Positions 1 through 5,712 of a stretch of 7,682 nt of DNA are shown one piece after another. Origin of the DNA: Rickettsia endosymbiont of Bryobia graminum (lineage in GTDB: Bacteria > Pseudomonadota > Alphaproteobacteria > Rickettsiales > Rickettsiaceae); contig JAJIYR010000163.1 of NCBI GenBank assembly GCA_020881085.1, positions 1 through 7,682 on the forward strand, read 5' to 3'. The position numbers and the translations under genes are program-made. Below the pieces are notes generated by a model. The model was not told the origin of the DNA. It searched no databases and was given only the letters and a program-made list of their open reading frames with translations. How positions within the stretch are numbered: position 1 is the first letter of the stretch; each line of letters begins with the position of its first letter.

Positions 1-140
1 CTTCAATTGTTGAATACATTGAATGCTATTATAATAGTAAACGTAGACATTCTTCTATTGGTTATCAAATACCTATAGATTTTGATCTAAATTTAACTTT
101 AGTCGCTTAACTAATTGTCCGGAAAACTAATACAAGATCA
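1..140 (+). mobile_element. Right-hand end of an IS3-family insertion sequence (left part outside window)
   Basis: The window opens inside an IS3-family element. It contains the C-terminal tail of the transposase (stop at 108-110) followed by about 30 nt of non-coding end. That end includes TGTCCGG (117-123) and finishes in ACAAGATCA at 140, matching the 5'-TG...CA-3' termini usual for IS3 elements. From about 142 the reading frame of a different transposase begins, so 140 is my estimate of the IS boundary. The left inverted repeat and target duplication lie outside the window, so the exact end cannot be proved. Confidence 0.7.
3..110 (+). CDS. IS3-family transposase (OrfB), C-terminal fragment cut by window edge
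   Basis: This is the last 35 codons of a DDE (rve-type) integrase/transposase, read in frame 3 and ending in TAA. The peptide contains YIECYYNSKRRHSSIGY, the typical end of IS3 OrfB proteins: the helix carrying the last catalytic Glu is normally followed by a YN..RRHS.(L/I)GY..P block. The catalytic Asp residues and the DNA-binding OrfA part lie upstream of the window, so whether the element is intact is unknown. The enzyme catalyses strand cleavage and transfer of its own IS. It was recognised by motif rather than by length. Confidence 0.85.
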   Translation, partial: SIVEYIECYYNSKRRHSSIGYQIPIDFDLNLTLVA

Positions 141-273
141 AATTGACTATATTACACGAAAATGGACTATGCCTATCCGAAATTGGGGAGAGGCCATGGC
201 TCACTTTTTGATAAAATTTGAGGGTCGAATTTAATGCCTGTTTTAGAATTTTCACACTTATTTGGACAGAGCC
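141..273 (+). mobile_element. Remnant 3' end of an IS256-family insertion sequence
   Basis: This stretch holds the last ~30 codons of an IS256 (Mutator-type) transposase, then about 39 nt of terminal DNA ending in TTTGGACAGAGCC at 273. Read on the other strand, that end starts GGCTCTGTCC followed by an A+T-rich GTGTGAAAA stretch, the look of many IS256-family terminal inverted repeats. The left part of the element is absent from the window because the IS3 end sits directly against it. The element here is therefore either split by the IS3 insertion or truncated. Confidence 0.7.
142..234 (+). pseudogene. IS256-family transposase, C-terminal remnant interrupted at its 5' side by the IS3 end
   Basis: About 30 codons are open in one frame and end in TAA at 232-234. 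They contain KWTMPIRNW and then HFLIKFEGR, which match the conserved C-terminus of IS256 transposases (usually KWT.PI.NW followed by an F.I.FE.R block). The match begins within a few bases of the proposed IS3 right end at 140, and no start codon belongs to it. I therefore read it as the severed 3' end of a transposase gene. The catalytic DDE residues are missing from this piece, so it cannot be functional on its own. Confidence 0.8.
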
Positions 274-439
274 TGATTCTTGGCAATGACGCTTAAATAA
301 TACTTCCTTATTCCCTCCAGAAATCTCCACAATAGCTATCATGACTTTATTTAACAATGCCATATTTTTAAATTTATATTAGCTCTTACTTACCAAGTAT
401 TGTATTATAATTTTAGTTAACTAACTTAAATTAAAGAAA
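274..439. other. Gene-poor leader between the IS debris and perM
   Basis: No convincing gene is seen. On the minus strand an open stretch starts with ATG at 363 and runs leftward. Its first 30 codons (363 to 274, beginning MALLNKVMIAIVEISGG) lie outside the IS256 end, and the rest only reads through IS DNA. It has no Shine-Dalgarno sequence and I do not recognise it. It could be the 5' stub of a gene broken by the IS256 insertion, or chance. The right part (364-439) is very A+T-rich and probably carries the perM promoter. Confidence 0.4.
406..411 (+). promoter_or_regulatory. Candidate -10 box upstream of perM
   Basis: A perfect TATAAT lies 28 nt before the perM start. The -35 region is poor: TCTTAC at 384-389 with a 16-nt spacer is the best I see. 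In DNA this A+T-rich a TATAAT can occur by chance, so support comes mainly from its place in the only leader before the perM-hdaA pair. Confidence 0.3.
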
Positions 440-1495
440 ATGATTATTTGGGATAAAGTAATTTTCTGGGGCATCATAATTGGAATTGTAATAGCTATGG
501 TAACTTTAGTACCTAATGCTTTAACGCCATTTTTTATCGCAGCAGTAATATCTTACATGTTACAACCTTTAGTAGTTTATCTTTCACATCAACATAAATT
601 TCCTAAAATAATTACCGTATCAATAATTTCATTATTATTTTTCAGTGTCTTTATAATAGTTGTAGTATTGCTGTTACCAATTATATATCAACAAATCACA
701 TTACTAATTAATAAAATTCCTGTTTATAAAAACTACCTACAAACTCAATTAGTGCCCCTTATTACTCATAAAATTCATTTAATAGACCCAATGATTACTG
801 ACAAATTAAAAGATTCTATAAATAATTTTGCTAATGGGATATTCTTGCTTATTACTTCCCTTGCTAATAATATTTGGCACTACACTCTCACAACTATTAA
901 TTTATTTTTTTTATTTCTATTAATTCCTATCATTATGTTTTATTTTCTACGAGACTGGTCAAAAATGACTAATATTATTAGTAGTTTACTACCTTTAAAA
1001 AGCAAAAATAGAATTAAAAAAATACTAACCTCTATTAATTACACTTTAGCCGCTTACATAAGAGGACAACTGAATGTTTGCTTATTATTATCAGTTTATT
1101 ACAGTATATCTTTATATGTTATTGGTATAGATTTTAGTATTTTATTAGGAGTATTATCTGGATTTTCAATTATTATTCCCTTTATTGGAATTATAATTAG
1201 CTTTTCTCTAACAATGATTATAAGTTATTTTGCTTTAGGAATATCTACTAAATTAGTATATATAGTTATCATATATTGCATTGGATCAATAATAGATAGT
1301 TATTTACTTGCTCCTAAAATGATAGGCGATAAGATCGGTTTACACCCTCTTTGGATAATATTTGCCGTTTTAGCGTTAGGAAATTTATTAGGATTTGTAG
1401 GGATACTTTTTGCGATCCCTCTTGCCGGTATAATAAAAGTACTATTTGTTAATGCGATTGAGTGGTATAAATCCAGCAAATTTTATAATTCTTAA
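440..1495 (+). CDS. perM: AI-2E/PerM (YhhT/TqsA) family membrane permease
   Basis: This is a 351-residue inner-membrane protein of the AI-2E transporter (UPF0118/PerM) family, of typical family length. It has about eight hydrophobic segments (approximately residues 8-25, 28-45, 57-83, 152-170, 212-228, 232-263, 270-290 and 304-337). A more hydrophilic stretch at about 84-135 corresponds to the family's variable extramembrane region. Family landmarks are ALTPFFIAAVISYMLQPLV near the N-terminus, FYFLRDW at 167-173, YIRGQ at 206-210, IIPFIG at 245-250, and the conserved end APKMIGDKIGLHP (291-303) with GFVGILFAIPLAG (318-330). Family members have been linked to export of autoinducer-2 or to ion/proton antiport, so the substrate here is unknown. 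The start has no clear Shine-Dalgarno sequence (TTAAAGAAAATG) but gives the normal N-terminus. The next gene, an hdaA homologue, begins 3 nt after the stop. As I recall, perM next to hdaA is a common alphaproteobacterial order. The symbol is by family, not proven orthology. Confidence 0.88.
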   Translation: MIIWDKVIFWGIIIGIVIAMVTLVPNALTPFFIAAVISYMLQPLVVYLSHQHKFPKIITVSIISLLFFSVFIIVVVLLLPIIYQQITLLINKIPVYKNYLQTQLVPLITHKIHLIDPMITDKLKDSINNFANGIFLLITSLANNIWHYTLTTINLFFLFLLIPIIMFYFLRDWSKMTNIISSLLPLKSKNRIKKILTSINYTLAAYIRGQLNVCLLLSVYYSISLYVIGIDFSILLGVLSGFSIIIPFIGIIISFSLTMIISYFALGISTKLVYIVIIYCIGSIIDSYLLAPKMIGDKIGLHPLWIIFAVLALGNLLGFVGILFAIPLAGIIKVLFVNAIEWYKSSKFYNS

Positions 1496-1498
1496 GAC

Positions 1499-2164
1499 AT
1501 GGCTCAACAATATATCTTACCATTATTTGACAATGATTTATATCATCCAGATAATTTTATTATTTCTCTTACTAATGAACATGCCTACGAAAAAATAAAA
1601 AATTGGACAGATAATTGGGGAATTAATCCATATGAACTTGCCCTTTTAATCTATGGCCCTTCTTCTTCAGGTAAAACTTATCTTAGCAAGATATGGCAAA
1701 ATTTGTCTAATGCTTTTGTTATTCTAAATGAGTTAGATATCTTAACTGTTGAATTAATAAACCAATATGATGCTTTTATTATAGAAAACATTGAACTTGT
1801 AGATGAAAAAAAAATACTCCATTCCTTTAATTTAATAAATGAGCATAAAAAATATTTATTAATGACTACCAAGAATTTTACTAATCATTTTACTATACAA
1901 GACTTAGCCTCAAGAATCAACTCTGTAATGAAATTAGAAATTTGTCAACCAGATGATGAATTAATGAAAAAACTAATATTCAAACATTTTTCTGACCATT
2001 CTATTAGAGTTAATGACCAAATAATTAATTACCTACTAATTAATTTACCACGAGAATTTGATAAAATTTTAAAATTATTAAAAAAAATTACCGATTTTGC
2101 TTTAATTCATAAACACGCAGTAACCATCTCGCTTATAAAGAATGCTCTTTCATACACAGAATAA
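1499..2164 (+). CDS. hdaA: HdaA-like DnaA-related AAA+ regulator of replication initiation
   Basis: This 221-residue protein resembles the AAA+ part of DnaA and lacks the DNA-binding domain IV, as expected for Hda/HdaA. In the family, Hda bound to the DNA-loaded beta sliding clamp stimulates ATP hydrolysis by DnaA and prevents re-initiation. The N-terminal QYILPL (4-9) fits the clamp-binding hexapeptide (E. coli Hda has QLSLPL). Walker A is intact at 53-60 (GPSSSGKT). Walker B is weak: FIIENIE at 93-99, with Glu where a Walker B Asp is expected. Sensor I lies near LLMTTKN (120-126). DLASRI (135-140) is the box VII region with the probable Arg finger R139. LPRE (183-186) matches the sensor II region, and the end shows the VTISLIKNAL pattern of DnaA-type domain III. 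The start is 3 nt after the perM stop with almost no ribosome binding site, which suggests translational coupling. It could be called a generic DnaA-like ATPase, but the clamp motif and neighbour favour HdaA. Confidence 0.85.
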   Translation: MAQQYILPLFDNDLYHPDNFIISLTNEHAYEKIKNWTDNWGINPYELALLIYGPSSSGKTYLSKIWQNLSNAFVILNELDILTVELINQYDAFIIENIELVDEKKILHSFNLINEHKKYLLMTTKNFTNHFTIQDLASRINSVMKLEICQPDDELMKKLIFKHFSDHSIRVNDQIINYLLINLPREFDKILKLLKKITDFALIHKHAVTISLIKNALSYTE

Positions 2165-2267
2165 AATTACTCTCAAGATTATGTGACATAAATGTTATAA
2201 AATAGTTGATTTATTTTATATTCACTATTAACGTATAAGTTCGCTAGTTTAGCTTTGAGGTAAATTA

Positions 2268-3695
2268 ATGTCTACAACACCTATAGATGTACTTGTTATT
2301 GATGATGAAGCAGATATTAGAGATTTAGTTTCCGATATCTTAAAAGATGAAGGCTTCAGTCCTAGAACAGCTTCAGATAGCACCCAAACTTTTAAGATGC
2401 TGCAAGAAAAAGTTCCTACTGCCATAATCTTAGATATTTGGTTACAGGGAAGTGAACTCGATGGCCTAGGAATTCTAGAAATAGTAAAAAAACGCTATCC
2501 TTTAATACCCGTTATTGTTATCAGTGGTCATGGAACTATTGAAACGGCAGTAAGCGCAATTAAAATTGGAGCTTATGATTACTTAGAAAAACCCTTTAGC
2601 CATAACAAATTAGTTATCTTATTAAAAAGAGCTTGTGAGGTCACTAAATTAAAAAGAGAAAATATTAATTTAAAATCCAAAGTTATCGATAATGCAGAAT
2701 TAATAGGTAATTCACATATTACCACCAAACTTAAAACAGATATCGATAAAATCGCTTTAACTACTGGCAGAATACTAATACAAGGTAAAATTGGTAGTGG
2801 AAAGGAACTAGCTGCTCGCTTAATCCATAAAAAATCTAAAAGAGCTAACGGTCCTTTTGTGGTATTTAGCCCAGTGTGCATGAGTGTTGATAAAATTAAC
2901 CAAGAGATATTTGGTTCAGGGGAAACTGCAGATAATGGTATAAGGCGAACTTCTGTATTAGAAGCAGCTAATGGAGGCACTTTATATATTGACGAAATTA
3001 CTGCTTTACCCCTCCCAACCCAAGTAAAACTACTTAAATTTCTTCAAGATTCCTTATTGGAAAAACCTGTTAGCAAACCTATAAAACTTGATATAAGATT
3101 TATTACCGCAACTTCTAAAAATATCCAAGAAGAAATAAGCAAAGGAAATTTTCTAGAAGATCTATACCATCGTTTAAATGTTACTTTTTTAAAAATTCCA
3201 TCCCTTTATGATAGAAAAGATGATATATCTACATTAGTAAAATATTTTGTTAATCAACTTGCAAAATTTTCAGGTTTAAAAATACGCGAATTTTCAGAAG
3301 AAACTATTGCGGCTCTACAAGTTTACAGTTGGCCAGGCAATATAAGACAATTGCGTAATATGGTAGAATGGACATTAATTATGAATCCATTACCTTCTAA
3401 TAGTAATGAACCTATAAGACCTAACATGATTCCATCAGAAATTTTGGTCAATAGCTCTAGCTTTACTAAACAAGAAGAAAATCTTGATATGATGTCTATG
3501 CCACTACGAGAAGCTAGAGAAGTATTTGAAAGACAATATCTATCAACCCAAATGAATAGATTTAATAATAATATTTCTAAAACTTCAGCCTTTGTTGGCA
3601 TGGAACGTTCTGCATTGCATCGTAAATTAAAATTACTTAATCTACATATTCCTGGCAATAAATTTCATGATGAAGAATATAATGAAAGCGACTAA
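2268..3695 (+). CDS. ntrX: NtrX-like two-component response regulator, AAA+ type without the GAFTGA loop
   Basis: This 475-residue protein has the NtrC/NtrX layout. The receiver domain (about 6-120) has acidic residues D12/D13, probable phospho-acceptor D56, S86 in VISGHG and K108 in EKPF. A linker follows, then the AAA+ domain (about 144-365) with Walker A GKIGSGKE (173-180), Walker B GTLYIDEI (237-244), sensor I near FITATSKN (278-285), Arg-finger region LYHRLN (299-304) and [10 protein letters not shown] (355-364). A Fis-type helix-turn-helix lies at about 415-458. After IFGSGE (214-219), where sigma-54 activators have GAFTGA, the sequence is [18 protein letters not shown], so the sigma-54 contact loop is absent. 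It probably regulates sigma-70 promoters or acts as a repressor, which suits Rickettsiales, generally regarded as lacking RpoN. The start has a clear ribosome binding site (TGAGG at 2256-2260, 7 nt before ATG). No ntrY-type kinase lies nearby. The lipoprotein gene starts 12 nt downstream, so the two may share a transcript. Confidence 0.88.
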   Translation: MSTTPIDVLVIDDEADIRDLVSDILKDEGFSPRTASDSTQTFKMLQEKVPTAIILDIWLQGSELDGLGILEIVKKRYPLIPVIVISGHGTIETAVSAIKIGAYDYLEKPFSHNKLVILLKRACEVTKLKRENINLKSKVIDNAELIGNSHITTKLKTDIDKIALTTGRILIQGKIGSGKELAARLIHKKSKRANGPFVVFSPVCMSVDKINQEIFGSGETADNGIRRTSVLEAANGGTLYIDEITALPLPTQVKLLKFLQDSLLEKPVSKPIKLDIRFITATSKNIQEEISKGNFLEDLYHRLNVTFLKIPSLYDRKDDISTLVKYFVNQLAKFSGLKIREFSEETIAALQVYSWPGNIRQLRNMVEWTLIMNPLPSNSNEPIRPNMIPSEILVNSSSFTKQEENLDMMSMPLREAREVFERQYLSTQMNRFNNNISKTSAFVGMERSALHRKLKLLNLHIPGNKFHDEEYNESD

Positions 3696-3707
3696 TAGGT
3701 AAAATAA

Positions 3708-5465
3708 ATGCTCTTTACTCATAATATAAGAATATTGCTTATTATATTTTTGTGCCTTACTAGCTGCTCAGAACCAACAAGAGACGAAAATGGATTAATA
3801 TCAAAAAGCCAAAATCTTATTATTAAAAATTATATAGTAACGCAGAATAAGCATAAATTACCTATAAATTTAAAAAGTAAATTTGGCTCCAATCTAAAAG
3901 GTTTAAAATTATTAGGCGTAAAACTTATTAATGAAGATCTTTCTGGAGTTGACTTAAGTTATTGTGAAATGTCTCGAGTAGATTTCACAGGATCAAATTT
4001 TGAAAATTCTCTTTTTAATAAATCACTAATTCAAGAGAGTGATTTTTCTAATAGTCACTTTAAAAACACCTCTTCTTTTAATTGTGATCTCCAAGCATCT
4101 ATATTTGAAAAAGCCATTTTTAAAAACTCTAGTTTTATTCAAACTAATTTTGAAGATACTAGTTTTATTCAAGCTAATTTTGTAGATAGTAACTTTAAAA
4201 ATTCACGCTTCATAAGAGCTTTATTTGATGAAAGCATTATCAATAAATCGAATTTTCAAAAAAGCAATTTGATTAATAGCAGCTTTAAAAAAGCAGTAGT
4301 TTCAAATTCTATTTTTTACGGAGCAGATTTACGAGCAATGTCAGCTAGCGATATTAATATCTCAGATTGCTATTATGAATCAGTAGACTTAACCAGCGCT
4401 AATCTTAATAATGCAATTATTAATAGCTCAGATTTTACTCATAGTATAATAGATAAATCTTTATTAAAGAATAATAAATTTACTAATTCTTTATTTTCTT
4501 TTTCTTCTTTTCAATCTGTGGATTTAATTCATGCATATATTACAGATTGTAATTTTGAAAGTGCCAATTTTAATAATTCTTCGCTTCAACAAGTACAAAT
4601 TTATAATAGTAAAATGGATAATATCCATTTTAATGACGCTACTATTGAAGATTCTGCGTTGAAAAGCAGTACCGCTATATCATTAGCGTTAAATCGAGTG
4701 AATATTGATAATATTAGTATTGAAAATAGTGATTTAACAGGAGCGTTATTTAATAATAGCTATATCAAACAAATAGATATGATTAATTCTAACTTAACTA
4801 ATAGTGAATTAATCAACTCTAATTTTTATAATAGTCAATTAGTACAAGCAAATTTTACTAAAGCATATCTACAAAATATTGTATTTACTGATATAAAGTT
4901 TATTTCCAGTAATTTTTACCAATCAGCAATTATTAATTCCAGTCTATCAAATATTATTTTTAATGCTTCCCCTATTGTTAATTCTCAAATAAATAACGTT
5001 AGATACATAGATAGTAGTTTTTCAAATGCCGATTTTACGAGGAATATTATTTTAAATAGCCCAGATTTTGACCAATATAAATCAAAAAATATTTTTGATT
5101 CTATAAAATCCTTAGAAGGAATAAAAGATCTATCAAATATGAACTTTCATAGTTTAACTTTATCTGATCTTACTTTTAACCAGACTATTTTTTCAGGATC
5201 TGTTTTTAAAAATGTTACCTTATCTAACTCCATAATTCAAGATTGCTTATTACAGAATGTTGATTTTTCCTTAGCTAAAATTAATAATATCGACTTTAGT
5301 CAGTCATCCTTTGTAGGGAGTAATCTAGAATCCACTAAAATTTATAATACAAATTTTAATAATACCGATTTAACAAACGTAAATTTTTTCAAAGCTTTTG
5401 TTAGTAATATCTCATTAATAAATGCTAAACTTGATGGTATAATAGGTTTGCACACTCAAGACTAA
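3708..5465 (+). CDS. Very long pentapeptide-repeat lipoprotein
   Basis: This 585-residue protein starts with a lipoprotein signal peptide: hydrophobic ILLIIFLCL, then lipobox LTSC (17-20), giving lipidated C20. Position +2 is Ser, not the Asp retention signal of enterobacteria, so outer-membrane anchoring is possible but inferred. From about residue 61 to 450 the sequence holds an exact five-residue register with Phe/Leu/Ile at the central position (for example 63, 68, 73 to 443, 448) and mostly Ser/Ala/Cys/Val two residues before it. That is about 78 consecutive pentapeptides. A break at about 451-475 (containing DFDQYKSKNIFD) is followed by about 20 more repeats in a new register (480, 485 to 575). 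Such repeats fold as right-handed quadrilateral beta-helices, four pentapeptides per coil, so about 24 coils are expected. The surface is rich in Asn/Ser. The ribosome binding site AGGT (3697-3700) lies 7 nt before ATG. The function is unknown: DNA-mimic members such as MfpA are cytoplasmic and much shorter, so that role does not fit a secreted lipoprotein. Confidence 0.85.
   Translation: MLFTHNIRILLIIFLCLTSCSEPTRDENGLISKSQNLIIKNYIVTQNKHKLPINLKSKFGSNLKGLKLLGVKLINEDLSGVDLSYCEMSRVDFTGSNFENSLFNKSLIQESDFSNSHFKNTSSFNCDLQASIFEKAIFKNSSFIQTNFEDTSFIQANFVDSNFKNSRFIRALFDESIINKSNFQKSNLINSSFKKAVVSNSIFYGADLRAMSASDINISDCYYESVDLTSANLNNAIINSSDFTHSIIDKSLLKNNKFTNSLFSFSSFQSVDLIHAYITDCNFESANFNNSSLQQVQIYNSKMDNIHFNDATIEDSALKSSTAISLALNRVNIDNISIENSDLTGALFNNSYIKQIDMINSNLTNSELINSNFYNSQLVQANFTKAYLQNIVFTDIKFISSNFYQSAIINSSLSNIIFNASPIVNSQINNVRYIDSSFSNADFTRNIILNSPDFDQYKSKNIFDSIKSLEGIKDLSNMNFHSLTLSDLTFNQTIFSGSVFKNVTLSNSIIQDCLLQNVDFSLAKINNIDFSQSSFVGSNLESTKIYNTNFNNTDLTNVNFFKAFVSNISLINAKLDGIIGLHTQD
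4129..4188 (+). repeat. Two tandem 30-bp copies inside the pentapeptide-repeat gene
   Basis: Positions 4129-4158 and 4159-4188 are direct copies differing at only two bases. Both begin CTAGTTTTATTCAA and end in AGATA. Each encodes two pentapeptides (SFIQTNFEDT, then SFIQANFVDS). Nucleotide identity this high, when other repeats in the gene agree only at protein level, points to a recent in-frame duplication of ten codons. Confidence 0.85.
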
Positions 5466-5490
5466 TAAAATTATTTTCTATTGTTGACAT

Positions 5491-5495
5491 GAGGT
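5491..5495 (+). promoter_or_regulatory. Shine-Dalgarno sequence GAGGT before the 19-codon mini-ORF
   Basis: GAGGT lies 4 nt before the ATG at 5500, giving GAGGTAAATATG. The same GAGGTAAA context precedes ntrX, although there the ATG lies a few bases further away. It is the main reason to consider the mini-ORF translated. Confidence 0.5.
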
Positions 5496-5499
5496 AAAT

Positions 5500-5559
5500 A
5501 TGAGCAAGTTTCAATATAATAATGACTCTAGTAATATTCAGAGATTTTATCAACATTAA
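5500..5559 (+). CDS. Possible 19-residue mini-ORF or leader peptide
   Basis: ATG at 5500 opens 19 codons ending in TAA (5557-5559), encoding the hydrophilic peptide MSKFQYNNDSSNIQRFYQH. It begins 34 nt after the lipoprotein stop. The only positive evidence is the strong ribosome binding site just upstream. It has no signal peptide, membrane segment or recognisable motif. It has no run of one amino acid or downstream attenuator-like hairpin, so a classical attenuation leader is not supported. It could be the 5' stub of a decayed gene: no other frame downstream continues far before stop codons. Whether it is expressed is uncertain. Confidence 0.35.
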   Translation: MSKFQYNNDSSNIQRFYQH

Positions 5560-5694
5560 GCTCAGTGCGAGTAAGCAGTCAATAATCCTCTTTACATCTT
5601 ATACTATAATCTATAATATCAAACACCGTAAAACCTTTTATGACTGGGTTCAATACAGTTAGGTAAAGATAAGAGAAAATTTTAAAATCAGAAA
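5560..5694. other. Non-coding spacer before the unknown 148-residue gene
   Basis: No frame stays open for long. The spacer contains a promoter-like pair near 5591-5617 and a weak short hairpin possibility around GCTCAGTGCGAGTAAGC (5560-5576), which lacks a T-run and is too unstable to call a terminator. It also contains an AGGTAAAG near 5661-5668 that is followed by no usable start codon. Nothing else stands out. Confidence 0.4.
5591..5617 (+). promoter_or_regulatory. Candidate sigma-70-type promoter for the unknown 148-residue gene
   Basis: TTTACA at 5591-5596 is followed after 15 nt by TATAAT at 5612-5617. An overlapping TAATAT (5614-5619) would give 17 nt. A second TATAAT at 5605-5610 is too close to the same -35. 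Transcription from here would leave an untranslated leader of about 90 nt before the start at 5713. The A+T-rich background weakens the call. Confidence 0.3.
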
Positions 5695-5702
5695 ATGATA
5701 AT

Positions 5703-5706
5703 AGGT
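5703..5706 (+). promoter_or_regulatory. Shine-Dalgarno sequence AGGT that selects the start at 5713
   Basis: AGGTAAAATTATG places AGGT 6 nt before the ATG at 5713. The context is nearly identical to the AGGTAAAATAAATG of the lipoprotein gene. The earlier in-frame ATG at 5695 is preceded only by AAATCAGAAA, with no usable ribosome binding site. Confidence 0.6.
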
Positions 5707-5712
5707 AAAATT

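Noticed and set aside
127..273. Continuation of the minus-strand frame through the IS DNA
   Set aside because: On the + strand this interval encodes the clear IS256 transposase end and the IS3 terminus, so the minus reading is a shadow.
2183..2239. Promoter boxes upstream of ntrX (GTGACA 2183-2188, TATAAA 2196-2201, TTGATT 2206-2211, TATAAG 2234-2239)
   Set aside because: No pair has acceptable spacing (7 and 22 nt), so no specific promoter is called although one probably lies in this 103-nt gap.
2579..2980. 133-codon minus-strand open frame inside ntrX
   Set aside because: It lies wholly opposite a gene with clear receiver and AAA+ motifs and has no recognisable domain; it is a shadow frame. 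The minus-strand frames at 1678-1872 and 3323-3658 were rejected for the same reason.
3888..5438. Short repeated DNA words resembling a repeat array
   Set aside because: They come from codons of the pentapeptide repeats in one intact reading frame; there are no regular spacers, so this is not a CRISPR array.
5484..5520. Perfect TTGACA (5484-5489) and perfect TATAAT (5515-5520)
   Set aside because: The spacer is 25 nt, far from the usual 16-18, and the -10 would lie inside the mini-ORF.
5695..5712. Upstream ATG (5695) as start of the 148-residue gene
   Set aside because: It has no Shine-Dalgarno sequence, and the AGGT serving the ATG at 5713 lies inside the extra six codons.
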